Below are positions 46,476 through 53,814 of a stretch of DNA of 64,000 nt, one piece after another. Position numbers and translations under genes: made by a program. The stretch is from an uncultured Altererythrobacter sp. (GTDB lineage: Bacteria > Pseudomonadota > Alphaproteobacteria > Sphingomonadales > Sphingomonadaceae): assembly GCA_913055875.1 (NCBI GenBank), contig CAJXJY010000008.1, positions 78,392-142,391 on the forward strand, read 5' to 3'. The notes under the pieces are model-generated. The model did not search any database, was not told the origin of the DNA, and saw only the letters and a program-made list of their open reading frames with translations. Numbering within the stretch: the stretch's first letter is position 1; each line of letters begins with the position of its first letter.

Positions 46476-46490
46476 TTTACGAGCGAACGA

Positions 46491-46592
46491 AAATCCTCCC
46501 CCTCTGGGGGAGGTGGCAGCGCGAAGCGCTGACGGAGGGGGGGCCCCCCCCCCCCGCCCCTGCGGGGCACCTCCCCCAGGGGGGGAGGATTT
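46491..46592. repeat. Inverted-repeat element, type A, with G7C12 tract
   Basis: Outer 12-bp perfect inverted repeat AAATCCTCCCCC (46491-46502) and GGGGGAGGATTT (46581-46592). Inside are a small hairpin CAGCGCGAAGCGCTG and a run of 7 G then 12 C (46537-46555). The first part is repeated nearly base for base at 63954-64000. The right end places GGAGG 5 bp before the ATG of the HIBCH gene. The homopolymer run is a likely site of sequencing or replication error. Confidence 0.85.
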
Positions 46593-46593
46593 A

Positions 46594-47640
46594 ATGACCG
46601 ACCAAGTCCATATCCACACCCACGGCGCGGTCGGGCATATCTCGCTCAACCGGCCCAGGGCGCTGCATGCGCTGACGCTCGACATGTGCCACGCGATGAG
46701 CGCGGCGCTGGCCGAATGGGCGGAGGACGACGCCGTCGAAGCGGTGATCCTCGACCATGCCGAGGGCCGCGGCTTCTGCGCCGGCGGCGACATCAACCTG
46801 CTGCGCAAGTCCGCGCTCGAGGATGGCGGCGTGTCGGGGCGCAAGTTCTTCCACGACGAATACCGCCTCAACCACCAAATAATGACCTATCCCAAGCCGA
46901 TCGTGGCGTTCATGGACGGCATCACGATGGGCGGCGGAGTCGGCATCGCGCTGCCGTGCAAATATCGCGTCGCGACCGAGAACACGCGCTTCGCCATGCC
47001 CGAGACCGGGATCGGCCTGTTCCCCGATGTCGGCGGCGGCTGGCACCTGTCGCGGCTCGGCGGACGCATCGGCCAGTTTCTCGCGCTGACCGGTGCGCGG
47101 CTCGACGGGGCCGAGTGCCTGTGGGCGGGCATCGCGACGCATTACCTGCCGAGCGAAATGCTCGCCGACGCCAAGGCGCGGATCGTCGAGAAGCCGGGCC
47201 GCATTCCCGGCGTGCTGTCGGAAATGGTCGGCACCCCGCCCAAGGCGCGGATCGAGGACAATGCCGATCTGATCCGCAAGCATTTCGCTTCGGACACTTA
47301 CGAGGACATTCTCGCTTCGCTGGAGGCGGACGATTCCGACTGGGCGGCGAAGGAGCGCGACACGCTCGGCACCAAGAGCCCGCAAACCTGCAAGGTCGCG
47401 CTGCGCCAGCTGGCCGAAAGCGCGCAGCTCACGGATTTCGCCGACAATATGCGGATGGAATACCGCATCGCCAGCCGCGTGCTCGTGCGGCCCGATTTCG
47501 CCGAGGGCGTGCGCGCGGTGATCGTCGACAAGACGGGCGACCCGCAATGGGACCCGCCGACGCCCGAGGGGGTGAGCGAGGAATTGCTCGACAGCATCTT
47601 CGCACCGCTGCCCGCGGGCGAGGAATGGACGCCGCTATGA
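46594..47640 (+). CDS. 3-hydroxyisobutyryl-CoA hydrolase-type enoyl-CoA hydratase family protein (348 aa)
   Basis: Crotonase fold with HIBCH features: GFCAGGDINLL near 55, GGGVGIALPCKYRVA, the glutamate in MPETGIGLFPDVGGG near 132 and a C-terminal extension that makes it about 350 rather than 260 residues. Hydrolyses 3-hydroxyisobutyryl-CoA in valine breakdown. Its ribosome-binding GGAGG belongs to the repeat just upstream. Start ATG 46594. Confidence 0.9.
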   Translation: MTDQVHIHTHGAVGHISLNRPRALHALTLDMCHAMSAALAEWAEDDAVEAVILDHAEGRGFCAGGDINLLRKSALEDGGVSGRKFFHDEYRLNHQIMTYPKPIVAFMDGITMGGGVGIALPCKYRVATENTRFAMPETGIGLFPDVGGGWHLSRLGGRIGQFLALTGARLDGAECLWAGIATHYLPSEMLADAKARIVEKPGRIPGVLSEMVGTPPKARIEDNADLIRKHFASDTYEDILASLEADDSDWAAKERDTLGTKSPQTCKVALRQLAESAQLTDFADNMRMEYRIASRVLVRPDFAEGVRAVIVDKTGDPQWDPPTPEGVSEELLDSIFAPLPAGEEWTPL

Positions 47641-47770
47641 TCCTCCCCATCGACTTGCGATGGGGAGGGGGACCGTGCGCAGCACGGTGGAGGGGAATGG
47701 CGCCGCACCTGCCCCTCCGTCAGCCGCTTGCAGCGGCTGCCACCTCCCCATCGCAAGTCGATGGGGAGGA
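47641..47770. repeat. Inverted-repeat element, type B
   Basis: Perfect 28-bp outer inverted repeat (47641-47668 with 47743-47770), beginning TCCTCCCCATCGACTTGCGA. Inside are smaller hairpins (CCGTGCGCAGCACGG and GCCGCTTGCAGCGGC). It fills the gap between the HIBCH stop and the enoyl-CoA hydratase. This could be a non-autonomous (MITE/REP-like) element; no transposase is encoded. Confidence 0.85.
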
Positions 47771-47783
47771 CTGAGGAGAAGAC

Positions 47784-48566
47784 ATGACCTACGAAACCAT
47801 CACCGTCGAACGGCGCGATTCGGTCACGCTGATCACGCTCAACCGCCCCAAGGCTCTCAACGCGCTCAACTCGCAGGTGCTCGATGAGCTGATCGACGCC
47901 TTCGCCGCCTATCAGGCCGATCCCGCCCAGCTCTGCGCCGTCCTCACCGGCTCGGGCGACAAGGCCTTCGCCGCGGGCGCCGACATCAAGGAAATGAGCG
48001 AGAAAGCCGCGGCCGATTTCTACCTCGACGATTTCTTCGCCCCGTGGACGAGTGAGATCGTGAAGAAGACCCGCAAGCCGTGGATCGCCGCGGTGGGCGG
48101 CTTCGCGCTCGGCGGCGGGTGCGAGCTGGCGATGATGGCCGATTTCATAATCGCCTCGGAGAACGCGAAATTCGGCCAGCCCGAGATCAAGCTCGGCGTC
48201 GCGCCCGGCATGGGCGGCAGCCAGCGGCTGACCCGCGCGGTCGGCAAGTCGAAGGCGATGGAAATGTGCCTCACCGGGCGGATGATGGACGCCGACGAAG
48301 CCGAACGCTCGAACCTGGTCGCGCGCGTCGTGCCGCATGACGATCTGCTCGACGAAGCGCTCAAGACGGCCGCGCAGATCGCCGCGATGCCGCCGATGGC
48401 CGCGATCGCGAACAAGGAAATGGTCAATACAGCGTTCGAGACCACGCTCGACCAGGGCCTGATCATGGAGCGCCGCATCTTCCAGATCCTCACCGCCAGC
48501 GAGGACAAGACCGAAGGCATGGCCGCCTTCGTCGAGAAGCGCGAGGGCAAATGGAAGGGGCGTTGA
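47784..48566 (+). CDS. Enoyl-CoA hydratase (260 aa)
   Basis: Crotonase-family hydratase with both catalytic glutamates visible: [12 protein letters not shown] near 112 and [12 protein letters not shown] near 132. Hydrates methacrylyl-CoA in the valine pathway or short-chain enoyl-CoAs in general. ATG 47784 has GAGGAGAAG just upstream. Flanked on both sides by repeat elements. Confidence 0.9.
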   Translation: MTYETITVERRDSVTLITLNRPKALNALNSQVLDELIDAFAAYQADPAQLCAVLTGSGDKAFAAGADIKEMSEKAAADFYLDDFFAPWTSEIVKKTRKPWIAAVGGFALGGGCELAMMADFIIASENAKFGQPEIKLGVAPGMGGSQRLTRAVGKSKAMEMCLTGRMMDADEAERSNLVARVVPHDDLLDEALKTAAQIAAMPPMAAIANKEMVNTAFETTLDQGLIMERRIFQILTASEDKTEGMAAFVEKREGKWKGR

Positions 48567-48572
48567 TCCTCG

Positions 48573-48654
48573 CGTCACCCCAGCGCAAGCTGGGGTCTCG
48601 TGTCACAAGCGGAGCACCAAATCGAAAGAGATCCCAGCTTTCGCTGGGATGACG
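48573..48654. repeat. Inverted-repeat element, type C (sphingomonad-type)
   Basis: Two 27-bp imperfect inverted arms (48573-48599 and 48628-48654) built around CCCAGCGCAAGCTGGG and CCCAGCTTTCGCTGGG, each itself a hairpin. I recall this dispersed element from sphingomonad genomes. Its right end provides the GGAG before the mmsB start. Confidence 0.8.
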
Positions 48655-48664
48655 GAGACAACAT

Positions 48665-49531
48665 ATGAAAATCGCCTTCATCGGCCTCGGCAACATGGGC
48701 GGCGGGATGGCCGCAAACCTCGTCAAGGCGGGGCATAGCGTGCACGCCTTCGATCTCGCCGAAGCCGCGCTTTCGGCAGCGCGCGACAATGGCTGCGAGA
48801 CGTTCCACGAGGCCAAGAAGGCGGTCGCCGGCGTCGACGCGGTGGTCTCGATGCTGCCCAACGGCAAGATCGTGAAAGCGGTCTACGAGAACGACGTGAT
48901 CGGCCATGCGCCGGGCGGCGCGGTGCTGCTCGACTGTTCGACCATCGATGTCGCCACCGCACGCGAGGTGATCGCTGCGGCGGAGAGCGCGGGTTACGAC
49001 ATGGTCGACGCGCCGGTCTCGGGCGGGATCGCGGCGGCGAACGGCGGCACGCTGACCTTCATGGTCGGCGGCACGGGCAAGGCCTTCCAACGCGCCGAGC
49101 CGATCCTGCAGGCGATGGGCAAGGCGGTGATCCATGCCGGCGATGCGGGCAACGGACAGGCGGCCAAGATCTGCAACAACATGCTGCTCGCGATCCACAT
49201 GATCGGCACGAGCGAGGCGTTCAAAATGGCCGAGAAGCTCGGGCTCGATGCGCAGACCTTCTACGATATCTCCTCGGTCAGCTCGGGGCAGAACTGGTCG
49301 ATGACGAGCTATTGCCCAGTCCCCGGCGTCGGCCCGCAATCGCCGTCCGACAACGACTACCAGGGCGGTTTCGCCACCGCGCTGATGCTCAAGGATCTCA
49401 AACTGGCGATGGAAGCGGCGGAGACCGCGGGCGCCAGCACCCCGCTCGGCAGGCATGCGCAGGAAATCTACGACGCCTTCGCCGAAGAACACGGCGGCCT
49501 CGACTTTTCGGCGATCATCAGGACGCTTTAG
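48665..49531 (+). CDS. mmsB: 3-hydroxyisobutyrate dehydrogenase (288 aa)
   Basis: NAD-dependent oxidation of 3-hydroxyisobutyrate to methylmalonate semialdehyde, feeding MmsA. The N-terminal GLGNMGGGMA, DAPVSGGIAAANGGTLTFM substrate loop and catalytic lysine in GNGQAAKICNNM are all standard, unlike the island homologue at 20783. ATG 48665. Last gene of the operon; a long inverted repeat follows immediately. Confidence 0.92.
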   Translation: MKIAFIGLGNMGGGMAANLVKAGHSVHAFDLAEAALSAARDNGCETFHEAKKAVAGVDAVVSMLPNGKIVKAVYENDVIGHAPGGAVLLDCSTIDVATAREVIAAAESAGYDMVDAPVSGGIAAANGGTLTFMVGGTGKAFQRAEPILQAMGKAVIHAGDAGNGQAAKICNNMLLAIHMIGTSEAFKMAEKLGLDAQTFYDISSVSSGQNWSMTSYCPVPGVGPQSPSDNDYQGGFATALMLKDLKLAMEAAETAGASTPLGRHAQEIYDAFAEEHGGLDFSAIIRTL

Positions 49532-49697
49532 TTTTCCGGCGGTGATGGCCCCGTCGCTGCTTGACGGGCATCGGACCGCCGGGCGGGGCACCAGCCCGAG
49601 TCCCTGTTGCGTGCGGGCCGGACCTCCGTCCGGCCCTTGCGGCACCAGGCGGTCCGATGCTTGCCAAGCAGCGACAAGTCTCATCACCGCCGGAAAA
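49532..49697. repeat. Large imperfect inverted repeat after mmsB, and gene-free stretch to 49869
   Basis: Arms of about 50 bp: 49532-49580 pairs with 49648-49697 through three exact blocks (TTTTCCGGCGGTGATG/CATCACCGCCGGAAAA, GTCGCTGCTTG/CAAGCAGCGAC and GCATCGGACCGCC/GGCGGTCCGATGC). A central hairpin (GGGCCGGACC...GGTCCGGCCC type) lies near 49615-49636. It starts at the mmsB stop codon and could end that transcript. The rest of the gap to 49869 shows no gene; it contains an A-rich stretch around 49694-49718. Confidence 0.8.
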
Positions 49698-49869
49698 GAA
49701 AAACCGCAAAATAAAAATGTACCGCGGTGCCGGTCCATGCGGTGGGTAGACACATGGAATGATTGCTACAGGGCTATACCCGAAGGGCCCCGAAGGGCAC
49801 CGCGATACGCGAATTCCGCTAGCCCGGGCCGATGGCGAAATCTCGACCGAAACGTGAATAATTTCTGGA

Positions 49870-50604
49870 TTATGCTCCCGGGCTGCCGATCTCGGTAAGG
49901 ACCGTGTCGAGCCATGCGCGCGGTGCGCGGCGCGTGCCGATATCGGCAACGAATTCCTGTCCGCGCGCCACGCTGCGCAACTGCGCGCCCGGCAGCCAGC
50001 GGTCGGCCCGGTCGTGATAGGTGAGGCCGCCGTGCTGCAGCCAGTCCGGCCGCCGCCACAGGCTCGGCGGTCCGCCCGGGACCGTCAGCCGCAGACTCTC
50101 GCTCGCATGCGACGCCATGCGGCCGGGCCCGCGATAGATCGCGTCGTTCGCCGCGTGCATGGCGAGCGCATGCGGATGGCCGAGTTCACGGATTTCCGCC
50201 GGCGCGCGCTTCCCGGCGAGCGCGACGACCTCCTCTACCTCGAGAAAGCCGAAGATGCGGTGATGCGGCTCGCCGGTCTCCTCTTCCCGGAACAGGCCGA
50301 AGAACAGGAACACGTCGCCCCGCCCCACGCCGCGATTGGCGAGATGCGTCTGCGCCGCGCCGCACTGGCCGAACAGGCAGGTGCCGTCTGCGAGGAACAT
50401 CGGATCGTGATGGCAGGCATCCTCCGGCCCGTAGCGTCCCCGGCTCGCCGCACGGGCGTGCTCGCCGAGCCCGAGCTCGCCGTAGGTCGTGTCCGATGCG
50501 GCGCCCGCCGGGATCGGCAGGCTGAGCGGGCGCCCGTCGACGATCGGCGAAGCCCCGTCGCCCGCCGAACTGTCGAAGCCCTTCCTGCTGAAGACGATCC
50601 GCAT
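49870..50604 (-). CDS. Nmad3-family putative nucleotide-modification protein (244 aa)
   Basis: Begins MRIVFSRKGFDSSAGDGASP, with HHDPMF, LFGQCGAAQTHL and GDVFLFFGLF further on. I recognise this pattern from the Nmad3 (nucleotide modification associated domain 3) family, predicted from gene neighbourhoods to act on modified bases, though no activity is firmly known. The Arg/Lys, HHD and GQCGA residues look like an active site. ATG 50604; the longer frame runs into the divergent nucleotidyltransferase. No phage or restriction genes are nearby, so the role here may be general. Confidence 0.65.
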   Translation of the reverse strand: MRIVFSRKGFDSSAGDGASPIVDGRPLSLPIPAGAASDTTYGELGLGEHARAASRGRYGPEDACHHDPMFLADGTCLFGQCGAAQTHLANRGVGRGDVFLFFGLFREEETGEPHHRIFGFLEVEEVVALAGKRAPAEIRELGHPHALAMHAANDAIYRGPGRMASHASESLRLTVPGGPPSLWRRPDWLQHGGLTYHDRADRWLPGAQLRSVARGQEFVADIGTRRAPRAWLDTVLTEIGSPGA

Positions 50605-50679
50605 GCGCGCACCGATGGGCACGCACGGCAGATATGACAAGACTTTGCGCGAATTGGGTTTGCGGGTAGAGGCGTGGGC

Positions 50680-51474
50680 ATGAAAGTCACTGCACTCGTC
50701 ATGGCGGGCAAGCGTTCGGGCGTGCTCGATCCGCTCGCCGAACGCGCCGGCGTCGCCCAGAAATGCGTCGTGCCGGTGCGCGGCGTGCCGATGGTCGAGC
50801 GCGTGGTGAAGGAAGTCGCCGCCTGCGACCGCATCGGCGAAATCCGCATCGTCGCGCACGAGTCCGACGAGATCGCCGCGCTCCCGACCGTCGCCGCACT
50901 GGTCGACGAAGGCCGCCTCAAATTCTGCGAAGGCAGGTTCAACCTCGTCGACAGCGTGATGTCGGGCGCGGAAGGCGCGGATTTCCCGATCCTGATCACC
51001 ACCGCCGACAATTGCCTCGTCACCGCGGATGGATACGCCGAGTTCGTCGACAAGGCGCTCGCCGCCGAAGCGGGCGCGGCCGCCGCGCTTGCGCGCAAGC
51101 AGGACGTAATCGCCGCCGATCCGCAGGGACAGGCGAAGTTCTACGAATTCTCCGACGGCGGCTATTCGAACTGCAACACCTACTGGATCGGCAACCGCGA
51201 CGCGCTGGCGGCGGCGGAAGTCATGCGCGGCGGCGGGCAGTTCGTGAAATTCCCCAGCCGCATCGCCAAGGCGTTCGGGCTGATGAACCTGATCCGCTTC
51301 TATCTCGGCTGGGGCGACAAGGAGAAGCTGTTCGCGCAGGTGTCGAAACGCTTCGGCTTCAAGCTGGTGCCGATCGTTATGTCGAACGGCGAATACGCGG
51401 TCGACGTCGACAACCAGCGCACTTTCGACGTGACCGAGCGCCTGCTGGCGAAGCGCGAGGCCGCGCAGGGCTAG
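50680..51474 (+). CDS. MobA-like nucleotidyltransferase (264 aa)
   Basis: GT-A fold NTP-transferase: N-terminal ALVMAGKRSG in place of the usual LAGGxSxRMG, AGVAQKCVVPVRG and TTADNCLV holding the metal-binding Asp. Probably activates a sugar or polyol phosphate. ATG 50680 has GAGG 7 bp upstream. It is followed after 19 bp by a polysaccharide flippase, suggesting a role in surface glycan or lipid headgroup synthesis. Confidence 0.75.
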   Translation: MKVTALVMAGKRSGVLDPLAERAGVAQKCVVPVRGVPMVERVVKEVAACDRIGEIRIVAHESDEIAALPTVAALVDEGRLKFCEGRFNLVDSVMSGAEGADFPILITTADNCLVTADGYAEFVDKALAAEAGAAAALARKQDVIAADPQGQAKFYEFSDGGYSNCNTYWIGNRDALAAAEVMRGGGQFVKFPSRIAKAFGLMNLIRFYLGWGDKEKLFAQVSKRFGFKLVPIVMSNGEYAVDVDNQRTFDVTERLLAKREAAQG

Positions 51475-51493
51475 CCGCCCTGGAGCACTCGCC

Positions 51494-52768
51494 ATGGGTC
51501 GCCTGTTCCGCAATATCGGCTGGCTGCTGAGCGGCCGCGCGGTCAACGCGATCCTCAGCCTGATCTATCTCGCGCTGGCAACGCGCGCGCTCGGGCTCGA
51601 CGGGTTCGGCTATTTCGCGCTGATCGTCGCGCTCGGCCAGACGGTCACCGGGCTCGCCAATTTCCAGACTTGGCAGTTCGTCGTCCGCTGGGGCGCCAAC
51701 GGGCACGGACCGGGCGAGGCGACCGGCTTCGCGATCGCGCTCGATTTCGTGTCGATCCTGATCGGCGCGGTGCTTGCCGCCGGGCTGGTGTGGAGCGCGC
51801 AATTCTGGCTCCCGCTGCCCGAGGACCTGCTGTGGGTCGCATTCGGTTTCTGCCTCGTCTCGCTGCTATCGATTCGCTCGACCCCGACGGGGCTGTTGCG
51901 GCTGCGCTTCCACTTCGCCGACGCGACCGCAGCCGAAGCGGTCCAGCCGGTCGTGCGCGCACTCGGCGCCGGGCTGGCCTGGTTGCTGATGCCGACCGTG
52001 CTCGGCTTCGTGCTCGCCTGGGCGGCGGCCGAAGTCGCCGTGACGCTGGCGCTGTGGTACGCCGCCGCGCGGCGCGAGCCGATCGACCTGTCGCAGATCA
52101 GCCTGCGCAAGCTGCCGCGCGACCACCCGGACGCGTGGCGCTTCGTCATCGCGACCAACCTGTCCGGCAGCCTCAACGTCGGCGCCAAGCAGGTGATGAT
52201 CCTGCTGGTCGGGGCGATCGGGGGCGAAGCCTTTGCCGGGGGCTTCCGCGTCGCCTCGCAACTAGGGCAGGCACTGATTCATCTGGCGCAGGCAGTCGGC
52301 AAGGCGATCTATCCCGAACTCGTCCATGCGCGCGAGGACGCGATCGAAATCGCGCGCCGCATGGCCCGGATCGCGCTCGCCGGCGGGTCGGTGGCGGTGG
52401 TCGCCGCGATCCTGTTCGGGCGCTGGGCGCTCGTCGCGATCGCCGGGCCTGAGTTTGGCGTGGTCTACTGGACGATGGTGATCCTCGCCATCGCCGGGGC
52501 GATCGAACTGGTCGGGGCGAGCCTCGAATCGCTGCTGGTCGCGGCGGGCCGTGCGGGCACCGCCTTCGTCACCCGCGCCGTGCCGGTGGGGCTGGGCTTC
52601 GCGCTGCTGAGCACCGCGATGGGGTGGCAGGGTCTCAAGGGTGCGGCGCTGACCGTGCTCGGCTCGAGCGCGCTGGCGGTGTTCGGCTTCTGGGTCGCGA
52701 TCCTGTCGCTCAGCCAGATCCGGATCGTGCTCGACAAGGCCGAGGACGCGAAACCGCGTTCGCCCTAG
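51494..52768 (+). CDS. Polysaccharide flippase, Wzx/PST-like membrane protein (424 aa)
   Basis: Integral membrane protein with about twelve hydrophobic segments starting LFRNIGWLLSGRAVNAILSL, the usual opening of polysaccharide biosynthesis/MOP-superfamily flippases. Exports lipid-linked glycan. ATG 51494. Its stop overlaps the end of the convergent TPR gene (CTAG). Confidence 0.8.
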   Translation: MGRLFRNIGWLLSGRAVNAILSLIYLALATRALGLDGFGYFALIVALGQTVTGLANFQTWQFVVRWGANGHGPGEATGFAIALDFVSILIGAVLAAGLVWSAQFWLPLPEDLLWVAFGFCLVSLLSIRSTPTGLLRLRFHFADATAAEAVQPVVRALGAGLAWLLMPTVLGFVLAWAAAEVAVTLALWYAAARREPIDLSQISLRKLPRDHPDAWRFVIATNLSGSLNVGAKQVMILLVGAIGGEAFAGGFRVASQLGQALIHLAQAVGKAIYPELVHAREDAIEIARRMARIALAGGSVAVVAAILFGRWALVAIAGPEFGVVYWTMVILAIAGAIELVGASLESLLVAAGRAGTAFVTRAVPVGLGFALLSTAMGWQGLKGAALTVLGSSALAVFGFWVAILSLSQIRIVLDKAEDAKPRSP

Positions 52769-53697
52769 GGGACGCCGAGCGCTGCAGCTTCGGCCCGCAA
52801 CCGCTCCGCCTGGCCGGGATTGGCCGCCACCGCATCGGCCAGCGCCTTGCTCGCGCGGTCGGGCTGGCCGAGCGTCATCCGGCTGCGCATCAGCATCACC
52901 CAGCCGTCGACGTTCGACGGATCGCCGCGGAGCCGCGTCTCGAGCCGCTCGACCATGCCTTCGGCCATCTGCCGTTGCTCGCCCGGAGCGATGGCGCGCG
53001 CGGCGTCGATCTGCTCGCGCGAGGGACCGGGGATCGCCTCGCCCGCGGTCAGCTGCGGCGTTTCGGGCCGGTCGCCGAGCACTGCGGCGATGCGGCTGTC
53101 GACCTCGATATCGTTGATTCGGCCGACCTGCCGGATCGTCAGCAGCAGGTTCTCCTCGTAGATCGCGCCGGGCGGCGTGTCTGCGAGGATCGCCAGCCAC
53201 TCGCCGATCGCGCCTTCGTGGTCGCCCGAAAGGTCGCGCCGCGCAGCCATGTAGTATCGCGCGCGCTGCTGTTTCGGGTCGAGTTCGAGCGCGCGTTCGA
53301 ACGCGGCGACCGCGAGCGGGGGCATCGGATCGTCGCGGCTCGCCAGCACCCGCGCCTCGCCCAGCGCCGCCCACAGCACCGCCGACGTGGGGTCGCCCTC
53401 GACCGCCTGGCGATAGGCGCGCGCGGCCTCGGCATATTGCCCTTCGGCGTGGTAGGCGAAGCCGAGTTCCTCCCACGCATCGGCATCGAGCGGATCGGCG
53501 CGGGCGCGCTCTTCCAGTTCGGCGATGGTGAGCGGGGCCGCCGGGTCGGATACCACGGCGGCGGGCGCATCCTCGCCGTCTGCCATCGAACGCCAGGCGA
53601 CCGCCGCGATCGCGAGCAGCGCGGCGCCGAGCAGGACCGCCAGTCCCGCTCGCGACGCCATGCCGCCACCGTCTTTCGCCGCATCCGTTTCTGTCAT
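52765..53697 (-). CDS. TPR protein, CcmI/CycH-like cytochrome c assembly factor (310 aa)
   Basis: One N-terminal membrane segment (AGLAVLLGAALLAIAAVAW, about 16-35) followed by periplasmic TPR repeats (DADAWEELGFAYHAEGQYAEA; ALWAALGEARV) and a C-terminal MVERLETRLRGDPSNVDGWVML unit typical of CycH/CcmI. Such proteins hold apocytochrome c for heme attachment. It is divergent from the multiheme electron-transfer cluster by 117 bp, which fits a supporting role. No other Ccm genes are in the window. Confidence 0.7.
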   Translation of the reverse strand: MTETDAAKDGGGMASRAGLAVLLGAALLAIAAVAWRSMADGEDAPAAVVSDPAAPLTIAELEERARADPLDADAWEELGFAYHAEGQYAEAARAYRQAVEGDPTSAVLWAALGEARVLASRDDPMPPLAVAAFERALELDPKQQRARYYMAARRDLSGDHEGAIGEWLAILADTPPGAIYEENLLLTIRQVGRINDIEVDSRIAAVLGDRPETPQLTAGEAIPGPSREQIDAARAIAPGEQRQMAEGMVERLETRLRGDPSNVDGWVMLMRSRMTLGQPDRASKALADAVAANPGQAERLRAEAAALGVP

Positions 53698-53814
53698 GCG
53701 GCAGGGCTAGCAGCGGCTCCGGAGACGGGCAATTGGCTCTGGAAATTCGCCGACACTGCCGTAGGGTGAGCGGCGACGAATGGGGTCGCGGGATCGCTCG
53801 CCGGAGGGGTGCGG

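Noticed and set aside
46491..48664. Possible CRISPR-like array in the valine operon repeats
   Set aside because: The repeats are three different palindromic elements of single occurrence, not regularly spaced direct repeats with spacers, and no cas genes are present.
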